64,000 nucleotides of DNA from an uncultured Acidimicrobiales bacterium (GTDB lineage: Bacteria; Actinomycetota; Acidimicrobiia; Acidimicrobiales; SHLQ01), in contig CALLQB010000006.1 of the NCBI GenBank assembly GCA_938015295.1, forward strand, positions 1-64,000, written 5' to 3'. The position numbers were made by a program, and so were the translations under genes. Below the pieces are notes generated by a model. The model was not told where the DNA came from. It saw only the letters and a list, made by a program, of their open reading frames with translations, and made no database searches. Numbering within the stretch: position 1 is the stretch's first letter; every line of letters begins with the position of its first letter. Positions 28,101 through 36,801 of this stretch are shown piece after piece.

Positions 28101-28125
28101 AAGTAACTATCGACCAAAAACGGCG

Positions 28126-28153
28126 AAGGGAGAAAGCCGAAGCTTTCTCCCTT
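28126..28153 (-). terminator. rplQ terminator with UUCG tetraloop
   Basis: AAGGGAGAAAGC (28126-28137) pairs perfectly with GCTTTCTCCCTT (28142-28153). On the transcribed minus strand the loop is TTCG, an extra-stable tetraloop, and a T run follows after a short gap. It ends the infA-to-rplQ operon before truA. Confidence 0.85.
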
Positions 28154-28188
28154 TTCAGAACAAGTTCTGAGCGCACAAACCGTTGTTG

Positions 28189-28542
28189 CTAAACCAATTC
28201 AATCCGAGCCATTGGGGCTTTGTCGCCCTCGCGTGGTCCGAGCTTGAGGATGCGGGTGTAACCACCCGGGCGGTCGGCATACCGAGGACCAATTTCGTCG
28301 AATAGTTTCGACGCCATCTCGCGGTCGCCGAGAAACTTTACGACCTGGCGATGGTTGTGTACGTCGCCTTTCTTGGCCTTCGTGATCATCTTTTCTGCGA
28401 TGGGTCGAACAGCCTTGGCCTTCGCCTCAGTTGTTACGATGCCTTCGGCAGCGATGAGCGAAGCGACCAAGTTGGCCATCATCAATTTTTGGTGAGATGA
28501 GCTGCCACCGAAGCGGCGCCCCTTCTTTGGACGTGCTGGCAT
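28189..28542 (-). CDS. rplQ: 50S ribosomal protein L17
   Basis: A 117-residue L17 starting [18 protein letters not shown] at the ATG one base after the rpoA stop. The core has [16 protein letters not shown]-type sequence (here [20 protein letters not shown]) and ends RIELV. It has none of the long C-terminal tails seen on many actinobacterial L17 proteins. Confidence 0.96.
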   Translation of the reverse strand: MPARPKKGRRFGGSSSHQKLMMANLVASLIAAEGIVTTEAKAKAVRPIAEKMITKAKKGDVHNHRQVVKFLGDREMASKLFDEIGPRYADRPGGYTRILKLGPREGDKAPMARIELV

Positions 28543-28543
28543 A

Positions 28544-29482
28544 TCAATCCCTCGACCGAAGTGAGAGGCCACGCTCGTCGAGCTTGACGATGACTTCGTC
28601 AAGCGACTTCTGACCAAAGTTGGTTATAGCAAGAAGGTCATCCTCGGTCTTTTCGAGGAGTTCGCCGACGCTGTTGACCTGCGCACGCTTCAGGCAGTTG
28701 CGAGGACGTTCCGAGAGTTCAAGGTCTTCGATCGGAAGGTCGAGATCAGGCGAACCACTTGGTGCCTGTACAACTTCACCGAGCTCAAGACCCTGCGGCT
28801 CGTCGCTCATCTCCTCAACAAGTTGCACGAGGGTACGAAGGGTTGCCCCTGCGGACGCAAGCGCCTCTTGTGGAGTGATGGATCCGTCGGTCTGCACCTC
28901 AAGGGTCAACAAATCGAAGTTCGAGGATTGCTCAACGCGAGTTGGTTCCACGGCCACCGCAACACGGCGCACCGGTGAGAAGATGGCGTCGATCGGAATG
29001 ACACCGATGGTGGGGTTCTCGATCTGACGCTGCGAGGACACGTACCCACGGCCTTGCTCGACGGTGAGGTCAATCGCGAGGCGACCCTTCGAGTTGAGCG
29101 TCGCGAGAGGAAGATCCGGGTTGAGGATCTCAATGTCGCTGTGGTCTTGGATGTCCCCAGCGGTGACATCGGCCGGGCCGCGCACGTCGAGACGGAGGGT
29201 CACGGGTTCGTCGGAGTGACTACGAATCACCACATCTTTGAGCGCAAGGATGATGTCGGTGACATCTTCGGTTATGCCTGGGATGCTGTCGAACTCATGG
29301 AGCGCTTCATCGAAGCGCACCTGGGTAATGGCTGAACCTGGCACTGACGAAAGCAGTGTGCGGCGCAGCGAGTTGCCGATCGTATAGCCGAAGCCGGGTT
29401 CGAGTGGGCCAACCGCAAATGACTGCAGGTTCGCTTCCTCTTCGCCAACCGCTTCGACCGTCGGACGCTGAATGGTCAGCAT
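28544..29482 (-). CDS. rpoA: RNA polymerase subunit alpha
   Basis: A 312-residue alpha subunit. The N-terminal assembly domain includes [20 protein letters not shown], and after a short acidic linker (residues ~225-245) the C-terminal DNA-contacting domain has [19 protein letters not shown] and [15 protein letters not shown]. Single copy between rpsD and rplQ, the standard place. Confidence 0.98.
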   Translation of the reverse strand: MLTIQRPTVEAVGEEEANLQSFAVGPLEPGFGYTIGNSLRRTLLSSVPGSAITQVRFDEALHEFDSIPGITEDVTDIILALKDVVIRSHSDEPVTLRLDVRGPADVTAGDIQDHSDIEILNPDLPLATLNSKGRLAIDLTVEQGRGYVSSQRQIENPTIGVIPIDAIFSPVRRVAVAVEPTRVEQSSNFDLLTLEVQTDGSITPQEALASAGATLRTLVQLVEEMSDEPQGLELGEVVQAPSGSPDLDLPIEDLELSERPRNCLKRAQVNSVGELLEKTEDDLLAITNFGQKSLDEVIVKLDERGLSLRSRD

Positions 29483-29571
29483 GTTTTCTCCTCGGAACTT
29501 CGAAGTCGATCCCCTGGGGAGGGGGGTGTTACTGGTACAAGCAGGAACCCCGACGGGGTCCTACAGAACTA

Positions 29572-30189
29572 CTACTTGGAGTAGAGCTCAACAATGAGCT
29601 GCTCACGAACCGGAACATCAATGTGCTCACGGAGTGGCAACTCGCGAACGGTGGCCTGGTTGCCATCGTCGCCCATGTCGATCCAGGGCGGTGCCTGGCG
29701 ATCAAGGACATCTTTGTTCCACTGCACGACCACCATGTCGCGGGCCTTGGGCCGCAACGTGATGATGTCGCCTTGACGAAGACGGTAGCTGGGAATATTT
29801 ACCCGACGACCGTTGACATCGATGTGCCCATGGTTCACAAGTTGGCGCGCCTGCGGCCGGGTCGAACCCCAACCTGCGCGGTACGCAACGTTGTCGAGGC
29901 GCAGCTCGAGGTAACGAAGCATGTTCTCGCCGGTGACACCCTCTCGGCGGTTGGCTTCCTCATAGAGGTTGCGGAACTGCCGTTCGGTGAGACCGTAGGA
30001 GAAACGGGCCTTCTGCTTTTCTTGAAGCTGCAGGAGGTACTCAGAGACGTTGCCCCGACGGCGGGTACGACCGTGTTCGCCTGGTGGGTAGGGGCGCTTG
30101 TCAAGGGCAGCATTTTCGCCCTTGGTTCCCCAGATGTTTGTGCCAAGGCGACGAGAAACGCGTGCCTTTGGACCGGTATAGCGAGACAT
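29572..30189 (-). CDS. rpsD: 30S ribosomal protein S4
   Basis: A 205-residue S4, an early 16S rRNA binder. Standard motifs are MSRYTGPKARVSRRLG, KARFSYGLTERQFRNLY and the S4 RNA-binding domain (LDNVAYRAGW, QARQLVNHGHIDVNGRRVN). It has no N-terminal zinc Cys cluster. A ~90-base gap separates it from rpoA, long enough for a leader or internal promoter. Confidence 0.97.
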   Translation of the reverse strand: MSRYTGPKARVSRRLGTNIWGTKGENAALDKRPYPPGEHGRTRRRGNVSEYLLQLQEKQKARFSYGLTERQFRNLYEEANRREGVTGENMLRYLELRLDNVAYRAGWGSTRPQARQLVNHGHIDVNGRRVNIPSYRLRQGDIITLRPKARDMVVVQWNKDVLDRQAPPWIDMGDDGNQATVRELPLREHIDVPVREQLIVELYSK

Positions 30190-30192
30190 GTA

Positions 30193-30591
30193 TCAGACCC
30201 TCCGACGCTTGGGTGGGCGACAGCCGTTATGGGGAACCGGGGTGACATCTTTGATGCCAGTGACCTCGATGCCGGTGTTTTGGATGGAGCGGATTGCGGT
30301 CTCTCGACCGGAGCCCGGACCCTTCACCTGCACATCGACCTTACGGACGCCGTGCTCCATCGCTGCTCGTGCAGCCTTTTCCGCAGCCATTTGTGCGGCG
30401 AATGGTGTGGACTTACGTGAGCCCTTGAAGCCAACGTTGCCAGCCGAGGCCCAAGCAAGAATGTTGCCCTGCTGATCGCTGATGGCAATGATGGTGTTGT
30501 TAAACGAGCTCTTGATGTGTGCAACGCCATGGCTGACGTTCTTGCGTTCTTTCTTACGGGGCCTGCGGCCACCTGCTGCTGGCTTCGCCAC
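30193..30591 (-). CDS. rpsK: 30S ribosomal protein S11
   Basis: A 132-residue S11. A basic N-terminal tail ([12 protein letters not shown]) is followed by [37 protein letters not shown] and the C-terminal [18 protein letters not shown]. It starts on the stop of rpsM with one-base overlap. Confidence 0.97.
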   Translation of the reverse strand: MAKPAAGGRRPRKKERKNVSHGVAHIKSSFNNTIIAISDQQGNILAWASAGNVGFKGSRKSTPFAAQMAAEKAARAAMEHGVRKVDVQVKGPGSGRETAIRSIQNTGIEVTGIKDVTPVPHNGCRPPKRRRV

Positions 30592-30968
30592 TACTTGGTA
30601 ACCTTCTTCTTGCCGGCCACGGTCTTCTTCGGGCCCTTACGAGTACGTGCGTTGGTATGGGTGCGCTGGCCACGAACGGGAAGACCACGGCGATGCCGGA
30701 GTCCCTGGTAGCAGCCAATTTCCATCTTGCGTTTGATGTCTTGGCTGACCTCGCGCCGAAGGTCACCTTCGACCTTGAGATGCTCTTCGATCCAAGCTCG
30801 GATCTTGACGACCTCGTCGTCGGTGAGATCCTTCACCCGAGTACTTGGGTCAATACCCGACTCGGTGCAGATATCGGAGGAAGTCTTGTTGCCGATTCCG
30901 AAGATATAGGTAAGGGAGATCACAACCCGCTTATCGCGGGGAATGTCGACTCCAGAGATACGTGCCAT
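30591..30968 (-). CDS. rpsM: 30S ribosomal protein S13
   Basis: A 125-residue S13. It starts [20 protein letters not shown], has [15 protein letters not shown] and [20 protein letters not shown] near the end, with a Lys-rich tail reaching the decoding-site tRNA. It follows rpmJ by eight bases. Confidence 0.97.
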   Translation of the reverse strand: MARISGVDIPRDKRVVISLTYIFGIGNKTSSDICTESGIDPSTRVKDLTDDEVVKIRAWIEEHLKVEGDLRREVSQDIKRKMEIGCYQGLRHRRGLPVRGQRTHTNARTRKGPKKTVAGKKKVTK

Positions 30969-30976
30969 TACGCTCC

Positions 30977-31090
30977 TCAGCCCTGCCGTTGCTTATGGCG
31001 GGGGTTGGTGCAGATAACCCGGACGCGACCATGGCGTCGGATTACCTTGCAGTTGTCACAAATTTTCTTGACGCTCGGTCGGACCTTCAT
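30977..31090 (-). CDS. rpmJ: 50S ribosomal protein L36 (zinc form)
   Basis: A 37-residue L36: [19 protein letters not shown], then [17 protein letters not shown]. The zinc ligands Cys11, Cys14, Cys27 and His32 are all present, so this is the C+ (zinc-binding) form. It lies between infA and rpsM, as expected. Confidence 0.95.
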   Translation of the reverse strand: MKVRPSVKKICDNCKVIRRHGRVRVICTNPRHKQRQG

Positions 31091-31177
31091 CGCACGCAGT
31101 CTCAGGCTTCACTGATTTGGGGAATAGGGATTTGGGGAAATTACGGTTGCGGATCGGCGGGCGCCGGTCCACGCGGC

Positions 31178-31402
31178 CTACTTATAGCGGTAAGTGATTC
31201 TTCCGCGCTGCAGGTCGTAGGGGGTCAGCTCAACTTGGACACGATCGCCGGGCAGAATACGGATGTAATGCATGCGCATTTTTCCGGAGATATGGGCCAG
31301 CACTTGGTGGCCGTTTTCGAGCTCGACGCGGAACATTGCATTGGGCAGTGATTCCGTGACCGAACCCTCGAGTACGATCGCATCTTCCTTGGGCTTTGGC
31401 AG
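31178..31402 (-). CDS. infA: Translation initiation factor IF-1, CTG start
   Basis: A 74-residue S1-like OB-fold protein that binds the ribosomal A site during initiation. After the start codon it reads [17 protein letters not shown], then [20 protein letters not shown] and ends [12 protein letters not shown]. The only start giving the right N-terminus is CTG (31402-31400); no ATG, GTG or TTG occurs in frame between the conserved core and the far upstream. A full AGGAGG (31411-31416) sits exactly 8 bases before it, which supports CTG as the true start. A TAGAAT -10-like box lies at 31431-31436. The gene heads the infA-rpmJ-rpsM-rpsK-rpsD-rpoA-rplQ unit. Confidence 0.92.
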   Translation of the reverse strand: MPKPKEDAIVLEGSVTESLPNAMFRVELENGHQVLAHISGKMRMHYIRILPGDRVQVELTPYDLQRGRITYRYK

Positions 31403-31689
31403 TGTGCCGACCTCCTGGTGGGAACAATAAATTCTAAAGATTTTCGCAGGCCAGCGCGACTAAAACAGCGCACAGGGCCAGCGATCAAATCTAGCGGCGA
31501 TGTAGGAGTCCACCAACTCGCGCGGCTTTTATTACAAATCCGCCGATAGCGCAACGATGCACGAGAATTCTCTCAAGGTGCCGATCCGGCCATCGTTTTG
31601 GTCTGATCTTCGCAAAATCTCGACATTCGACAGATCGTTTGCACAAAACGTGCACCTTTTGGCCGAAATGCTCCGTACTCTTGGAAAAC
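31403..31689. promoter_or_regulatory. Divergent promoter region between infA and the response regulator
   Basis: This ~290-base gap must hold promoters for both directions. On the minus strand the infA AGGAGG and a TAGAAT -10-like hexamer are visible. On the plus side a small palindrome TGCAC-AAAAC-GTGCA lies about 35 bases before the response-regulator start and could be an autoregulatory site. The region is A/T-richer than its surroundings. No small gene was seen. Confidence 0.45.
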
Positions 31690-32373
31690 GTGCAGCAACG
31701 AGCAAGAATTCTCATCATCGAAGACGAAGAAGACATCGCCAACGCCGTGGCTGATCGTCTCCGGAGCGAAGGGCACTCGGTGTACCTAGCCTTCGACGGG
31801 GTGTCCGGCGTCGAGTCGTTTAAAGCGATTAAACCCGACCTCGTTGTTCTCGATCTGCTGTTGCCTGGCATGTCGGGACATGAGGTATGCAAGGTCATCC
31901 AAACCGAGCAGCGCACTCCGGTGCTAATGCTCACTGCGCTCGACGATGAAACCGACGTACTGGTGGGCCTCAAGCTGGGCGCCGACGACTACGTCACGAA
32001 GCCGTTTAGCCCCCGCGAACTCGCCGCCCGGGTGGAAGCGGTCTTGCGTCGAAGCACCGCACAGCACGACAGGCGAGGCATGCTCGAGTGTTGCGATCTC
32101 GAGATCGACATCGACACCCGTCGGGTAAGTCGCGACGGCTCCGAGATTCACCTGACCCCGACCGAGTTCGACCTTCTCCTCGGTTTAGCCAAGGCCAACG
32201 GCGCGGTGCTCACCCGCGAAGATCTCCTGATGTCGGTCTGGGGCTACCCCGACGGTTCGGGAGCGCGCACCGTCGACAGCCACATCCGGTCGGTGCGACG
32301 CAAGCTCGGCAACCATGTGATTCGCACCGTACACGGCGTTGGGTACGCAATTGGCGATGACCGCGCCGCCTGA
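31690..32373 (+). CDS. OmpR/PhoB-family response regulator
   Basis: A 227-residue two-component response regulator. The GTG at 31690 is chosen because the receiver domain begins at once (VQQRARILIIEDEEDIANAV); a TTG 51 bases upstream would add an atypical leader. The receiver has the acidic pair in IEDEED, phosphoacceptor Asp55 in LVVLDLLLPG, and the conserved Lys in VTKPFSPREL. The C-terminal winged helix includes LTPTEFDLLLGLA and RTVDSHIRSVRRKLG. It overlaps the histidine kinase gene by 17 bases. The regulon is unknown. Confidence 0.93.
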   Translation: MQQRARILIIEDEEDIANAVADRLRSEGHSVYLAFDGVSGVESFKAIKPDLVVLDLLLPGMSGHEVCKVIQTEQRTPVLMLTALDDETDVLVGLKLGADDYVTKPFSPRELAARVEAVLRRSTAQHDRRGMLECCDLEIDIDTRRVSRDGSEIHLTPTEFDLLLGLAKANGAVLTREDLLMSVWGYPDGSGARTVDSHIRSVRRKLGNHVIRTVHGVGYAIGDDRAA

Positions 32374-33415
32374 CACGTCCGACGCCCCGACAGATCGTGG
32401 GTGGACGTCTCCCCTCGCCCAGCTCGGCTCGCTGAAGCTGAAGTTCAGTATTGTCATCCTTGCAGCCGTGTTGTTGACCTTTCTGTTGACCTGGCTCGGG
32501 TTCGGGCTCGACTGGCCCTTCTGGTTCCGCCCCATCGTGGCGGTTGGCGTAGCACTGGCCATGGTGCAACTGCTCGCCCACGGCGCGACCTCGCCGCTTC
32601 GCAAGATGATGTCCGCCACCGAAGCAATGGGCAACGGCGATTACTCCCAGCGAGTTGCGGCAACCTCAAACGATGAAGTGGGCCGGCTTGCTGTGGCGTT
32701 TAACGCGATGGCTGCACAGCTCGACACCGTCGAGAAACAGCGACGCGACTTGGTAGCGAACGTTTCGCACGAGCTTCGTACCCCAATCGCGGCATTGCAG
32801 GTCAACCTCGAAAACCTTGTCGATGGCGTCACCGAACCCGACGAAGCATCGTTGGCCGTCATGCTGCGCCAGACCGAACGCCTCGGTCGACTGGTCACCC
32901 AACTACTCGACCTTGCTCGTCTCGAATCGACACAAACGATGCTCGACGTGGCGGCGGTCGATCTGTTCGCTCTCGCTCACCGCGTTCGCGACGAAGCAAT
33001 GCTCAAAGGTGCAGCGCCGGCAATCGTCATCGACATGCCCGACAAGCTGGTGGTCGACGGCGATGCCGAACGCCTCCATCAAGTGTTTGCGAACCTGGTC
33101 GACAATGCCACCCGCTACTCACCCGAGGGATGCCCCGTCGTCATCTCAGGATCCGACCACGGCGACACGGTGCTGCTTCGGGTCATCGATCAGGGGCCCG
33201 GAATCCCGTCAGATCAGCGCACCTCGGTCTTCGAACGGTTTCATCGAGTCGACCATGATCGATCACAAAAAAAGGGCGGCACCGGCCTCGGTCTCGCCAT
33301 CGTGAAATGGATTGTCGATCTCCATGGCGGCTCGATCGAAGCACGAGCCAACAACCCAACTGGTGCCGTGTTGGCTATCGAGCTGCCGAAGACGACACCG
33401 ACAACCGCGGCCTAA
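32357..33415 (+). CDS. Sensor histidine kinase (HAMP, HisKA, HATPase_c)
   Basis: A 352-residue sensor kinase paired with the response regulator. Two TM helices (residues ~30-48 and ~58-76) enclose only about 10 external residues, so it likely senses the membrane itself or a partner protein. HAMP covers ~77-128. HisKA has the phosphorylated His138 in NVSHELRTPIA. The ATPase domain has FANLVDNATRYSPEG (N box), DQGPGIP (G1) and GGTGLGLAIVK (G2). The start ATG overlaps the end of the regulator gene. An upstream start at 32339 is possible. Confidence 0.93.
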   Translation: MTAPPDTSDAPTDRGWTSPLAQLGSLKLKFSIVILAAVLLTFLLTWLGFGLDWPFWFRPIVAVGVALAMVQLLAHGATSPLRKMMSATEAMGNGDYSQRVAATSNDEVGRLAVAFNAMAAQLDTVEKQRRDLVANVSHELRTPIAALQVNLENLVDGVTEPDEASLAVMLRQTERLGRLVTQLLDLARLESTQTMLDVAAVDLFALAHRVRDEAMLKGAAPAIVIDMPDKLVVDGDAERLHQVFANLVDNATRYSPEGCPVVISGSDHGDTVLLRVIDQGPGIPSDQRTSVFERFHRVDHDRSQKKGGTGLGLAIVKWIVDLHGGSIEARANNPTGAVLAIELPKTTPTTAA

Positions 33416-33426
33416 CGCGCTAGGTG

Positions 33427-34098
33427 TCAGTCTGTGGTGACAAGAATGCGGTTCGAAGCGAAAGCTCCGACCCCGACATGGGCACCGTCGATCTCCACGG
33501 TGGTGGTGCCATCGGGCGACAGTGCCGTGACAACACCGTTGTTTCCGGGCAACAATGCAGCTTCTTCGAGAAACTGCAGGAGTCCATCGGTGAACTCGAG
33601 CTCCTCTGGAATGCGGCGAACCGTAAACCGGTCGCCCACGGCGACGCCGCTTAGCGCTGTAGACCCCTCGGGCGCCTTGTAGGACGAACCAGGAATCGGA
33701 TTGCCGTGCGGGCAGGTGGTGGGGTCGTTCAGTACCTTCACCAAGGCATCTTCAACCGTGGTCGAGATGACGTGCTCCCATTTGCCGGCCTCGTGGTGGG
33801 CGTCGGTCCAAGACAGGCCCAACATATCGGTGAGGAATCGTTCGGCTAGCCGGTGCCGACGAACAACTTGGTTTGCGAGTGAGGTGCCATCGACGGTCAA
33901 CGCAATGACGCCCGCTTCGACCACAACGAGATTTTCCCGCTGCATTTTGTGAATCATCTCCGAAACGGCCGGTCGAGACACGTCGAGCCGTTCGGCGATT
34001 CGAGCCTGGATAACCTCTACGCCATCCTCGGCGAGTTCAAAAATGGTTTCACAGTACTCTTCAAACGCCGGGTGATATTCGGGAGCCTCGTACGCCAT
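33427..34098 (-). CDS. DtxR/IdeR-family metal-dependent transcriptional regulator
   Basis: A 223-residue regulator with the DtxR layout. The N-terminal winged helix (YCETIFELAE, VIQARIAERLDVSRPAVSEM) is followed by the dimerisation/metal domain (AERFLTDMLGLSWTDAHHEAGKWEH) and a C-terminal SH3-like FeoA domain (GVAVGDRFTVRRIPEELEF). Such proteins repress metal-uptake genes when bound to Fe(II) or Mn(II). The ATG at 34098 gives the family N-terminus; an earlier start would add nine residues. It faces the two-component genes tail to tail, 11 bases apart, and follows adk. Confidence 0.9.
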   Translation of the reverse strand: MAYEAPEYHPAFEEYCETIFELAEDGVEVIQARIAERLDVSRPAVSEMIHKMQRENLVVVEAGVIALTVDGTSLANQVVRRHRLAERFLTDMLGLSWTDAHHEAGKWEHVISTTVEDALVKVLNDPTTCPHGNPIPGSSYKAPEGSTALSGVAVGDRFTVRRIPEELEFTDGLLQFLEEAALLPGNNGVVTALSPDGTTTVEIDGAHVGVGAFASNRILVTTD

Positions 34099-34153
34099 AC
34101 CGCCAACCCTAGCCGGGAAGAGCACGCGTCGATAGGGCCGCCGGGTGTGACGT

Positions 34154-34714
34154 TCAGATCAGCGGGTCGATAATTGCCTGCAGCCGAGCAAAGACTTCAT
34201 CCTCGGCGCCGACACCATCGACAACCTCCAGGATTCCCTGTTCGGCGAACCATGCGAGCAACGGAGCAGTCTGTGCTTCATAGAGTTCAAGCCGACGAGC
34301 AATTCCCTCGGGCGTATCGTCAGCGCGGCCTCGCTCCATCATTCGGCTGGTCACAACCTCGACAGGAACGTCAAGGTTGACCGCCAGGTCGAGACCACCA
34401 TCGCTCAGCATGGCGACCAGAGCATCAGCTTGGTCGGGCGTGCGAGGGAAACCATCGAGCAGCACACCGGCCGCAAGGATGTCGTCTTTGGCAAGCCGTT
34501 CAGCGACGATGCCGTTCATGATGTCGTCGGGAACAAGATCGCCCCGGTCCATCAACTCGCCAGCGGCGATTCCGAGTGCGGTGCCTTCTTCACGCGCAGC
34601 GCGCAACATGTCGCCAGTCGATACATGGACGCAACCGTATTGCCCCACAAGATGAGCACATTGTGTGCCTTTGCCAGAACCCTGCCGGCCGAGAATCACC
34701 ATTCGTAGCGGCAT
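34154..34714 (-). CDS. adk: Adenylate kinase
   Basis: A 186-residue adenylate kinase that interconverts AMP + ATP and 2 ADP. P-loop VILGRQGSGKGTQ, AMP-binding STGDMLRAA and LLDGFPRTPDQADAL are intact. The LID is the short form (RGRADDTPEGIARRL) without a zinc finger. It follows secY by three bases, the usual secY-adk order, but the normally downstream map gene is absent here. Confidence 0.96.
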   Translation of the reverse strand: MPLRMVILGRQGSGKGTQCAHLVGQYGCVHVSTGDMLRAAREEGTALGIAAGELMDRGDLVPDDIMNGIVAERLAKDDILAAGVLLDGFPRTPDQADALVAMLSDGGLDLAVNLDVPVEVVTSRMMERGRADDTPEGIARRLELYEAQTAPLLAWFAEQGILEVVDGVGAEDEVFARLQAIIDPLI

Positions 34715-34717
34715 GAC

Positions 34718-36034
34718 TTATTTCAGGAAACCCTCGTAGTTGCGCATGGTCAGCTGGCTGTCGATTTGGCGCATAGTTTCCAGCGCTACACCAGCGGCGA
34801 TGAGAATCGAGATGCCGATAAAGCCGAAGCTTCCCGAACTGCCGCCGATTCCCCAGCCCGCGATCTGCATGAAGATTGATGGCACCAGGGCGATGGCCAG
34901 AATGAACAGCGCTCCGGGAAGCGTGATGCGAGACAGCACCTTCGCCAAATAGCGCTCGGTCTGCGGGCCTGGTCGGATACCCGGAATGAAGCCACCTTGT
35001 TTACGGATGGTGTCCGCCTGTTTTGCGGGATCGAAGGTGATCGCCGTGTAGAAGTAGGCGAATCCGACGATTAGCAGACCAAAGATAAGGTAGTACCAGA
35101 CGCTGTCTGGCCGGCTGAGTTCGTCGTTTACCCAGTTGCGGAAACCTTCCCAGGGAAGCGTTACTGCGAGTAGCTGCGGAAGGTACAGCACCGAGCTGGC
35201 GAAGATGATCGGGATAACACCCGACTGGTTTACTTTGAGCGGGATGTAGGTGTTTTGACCGCCGTACATCTTTCGACCGACGACTCGCTTGGCGAAGCTC
35301 ACCGGAATGCGACGCTGGCCTTGCTCGACGAACACGATCGCAGCCACGAGGACCAAGATCATGATGATGAACACGATAAGCGCCACGGTGCCGTTCTCTT
35401 CGTAGACCGCCAAGCCTTGGAACGGGAACGACGCCACGACCGAAGCAAAAATGATCAGCGACATACCGTTGCCGATTCCTCGCTGCGTGATGAGCTCGCC
35501 CATCCACATCAGCAGCGCTGTGCCTGCAGTAAGGGTGAGCACCACCAGCGACACCGTTCCCGGCGTGAAGTTGGGCAGGAGATCGATCTGCGTACCGCCT
35601 GCATTGGTGATCGAGTTCGACGGGTTATGGAACAAAAAGGCGAAGCTGGTCGACTGGATAACAGCGATGGCGATGGTTAGATAACGAGTCCACTGCGTGA
35701 TCTTGCGCTGCCCCACCGCCCCTTGCTGCTGCCACTGCTCGATCTTGGGGATAACGACACCCAGAATCTGCATGATGATCGATGCGGTGATGTAGGGCAT
35801 GATGCCCAACGCGAAGACCGCAAATTGGGTGAGCGCCGAGCCAGAGAACAGCGACAAGACGGCGAGAATGCCGCCCTGGTTCGCGTTTTCTCGCAGCAAT
35901 TGCACAGCGGCGTAGTCGATGCCCGGCGCTGGGATGAACGATCCAAGGCGGTAAAGCGCAAGTATTGCCAGCGTGAACAGGATCTTCGATCGAAGATCCG
36001 CGACCCGGAACATGTTGGGAATGTTGGCGAGCAC
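34718..36034 (-). CDS. secY: Protein translocase subunit SecY
   Basis: A 438-residue SecY, the ten-helix channel of the Sec translocon. It begins MLANIPNMFRVADLRSKILF and contains GSFIPAPGIDY, GELITQRGIGNGMSLIIFAS and the C-terminal cytoplasmic loops (KQADTIRKQGGFIPGIRPG) that contact ribosome and SecA. It is separated from rplO by ~100 bases that hold a strong hairpin, so SecY expression may be partly uncoupled from the upstream ribosomal genes. Confidence 0.97.
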   Translation of the reverse strand: MLANIPNMFRVADLRSKILFTLAILALYRLGSFIPAPGIDYAAVQLLRENANQGGILAVLSLFSGSALTQFAVFALGIMPYITASIIMQILGVVIPKIEQWQQQGAVGQRKITQWTRYLTIAIAVIQSTSFAFLFHNPSNSITNAGGTQIDLLPNFTPGTVSLVVLTLTAGTALLMWMGELITQRGIGNGMSLIIFASVVASFPFQGLAVYEENGTVALIVFIIMILVLVAAIVFVEQGQRRIPVSFAKRVVGRKMYGGQNTYIPLKVNQSGVIPIIFASSVLYLPQLLAVTLPWEGFRNWVNDELSRPDSVWYYLIFGLLIVGFAYFYTAITFDPAKQADTIRKQGGFIPGIRPGPQTERYLAKVLSRITLPGALFILAIALVPSIFMQIAGWGIGGSSGSFGFIGISILIAAGVALETMRQIDSQLTMRNYEGFLK

Positions 36035-36125
36035 CGTGCTACCTCAGAAAATGATTTGGGCCGATTACCGACGAATGATCCTTGACCTTACCGGTCTGGA
36101 GGCCGCTACTGACAGCGGCAAGAAG

Positions 36126-36151
36126 CTTACCAACCGCTAGCGGTTGGTAAG
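36126..36151 (-). terminator. Perfect 26-bp palindrome over the rplO stop codon (attenuator?)
   Basis: CTTACCAACCGCT and AGCGGTTGGTAAG form a gap-free 26-bp palindrome at 36126-36151. The rplO stop codon TAG sits at its centre. On the minus-strand transcript a shorter second hairpin (GCCGCT...AGCGGC) follows, with T-containing sequence but no clear run. It could attenuate transcription from the ribosomal genes into secY-adk or be an RNA processing site. Confidence 0.55.
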
Positions 36152-36625
36152 AGCGTTACCTTGTGCCGGAGGACGACGATCGCCGTATGGCTTCTCGACG
36201 ATTTCGATGCTGCCGCCAGCTGCGGTGATTGCCGCTTCGGCGCTTGCGGAGAATGCGTGCGCCTTCACCGTGACTGCACGGTTCAGTTCGCCACGGCCAA
36301 GAACCTTCACCAGCGAGTTTTTGCCGACGAGACCGTTTTCGAGAAGCGACGCTGGCGTCACAACGTCGAGACCGCAACCGTCGATCGTGTCGAGGTTGAT
36401 CGCTTGGTAGTCGATGCGGAACGGGTTGTTGAAACCACGCAGCTTTGGGACGCGCTGGGCGAGAGGCATCTGGCCACCCTCGAAACCAACCCGCACCGTG
36501 TTACGAGCGCGCTGACCCTTGCTACCGCGGCCTGCGGTTTTGCCGCCTTTGCCACCAATGCCTCGACCGACGCGCTTACGCCGACGGTTTGAACCCTCTG
36601 CGGGCTTCAGATCGTGAACCTTCAT
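36137..36625 (-). CDS. rplO: 50S ribosomal protein L15
   Basis: A 162-residue L15 with the Gly/Arg-rich N-terminus (RRRKRVGRGIGGKGGKTAGR) and GFEGGQMPLAQRVPKLRGF. Slightly longer than usual because of a C-terminal DRRPPAQGNALTNR tail. Last ribosomal gene before the secY gap. Confidence 0.96.
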   Translation of the reverse strand: MKVHDLKPAEGSNRRRKRVGRGIGGKGGKTAGRGSKGQRARNTVRVGFEGGQMPLAQRVPKLRGFNNPFRIDYQAINLDTIDGCGLDVVTPASLLENGLVGKNSLVKVLGRGELNRAVTVKAHAFSASAEAAITAAGGSIEIVEKPYGDRRPPAQGNALTNR

Positions 36626-36801
36626 GCTTCTTCAACCTTCACCAGGTGGGGAACCCGGGCGATCATGCCGCGGGTCACTGCGTTGTCTTCGTGGGTTCGG
36701 GTCTTACCGATGCCACGAAGACCGAGCGCACGGAGAGTTCCGCGCTGTTTCGGTTTGCAGCCAATAGAGCTGCGTACCTGGGTCACTTTAATGTCAGCCA
36801 T
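36622..36801 (-). CDS. rpmD: 50S ribosomal protein L30
   Basis: A 59-residue L30 starting [19 protein letters not shown] with [17 protein letters not shown]. The ATG at 36801 overlaps the end of rpsE by eight bases, and the stop overlaps rplO by four. Longer upstream starts only add rpsE-overlapping sequence. Confidence 0.95.
   Translation of the reverse strand: MADIKVTQVRSSIGCKPKQRGTLRALGLRGIGKTRTHEDNAVTRGMIARVPHLVKVEEA

Noticed and set aside
31225-31554. 109-codon minus-strand frame overlapping infA
   Set aside because: It is out of frame with the clear IF-1 sequence and has no recognisable family.
31639-31689. Longer start (TTG at 31639) for the response regulator
   Set aside because: It adds 17 residues without receiver-domain similarity; the GTG at 31690 puts the receiver strand right at the N-terminus.
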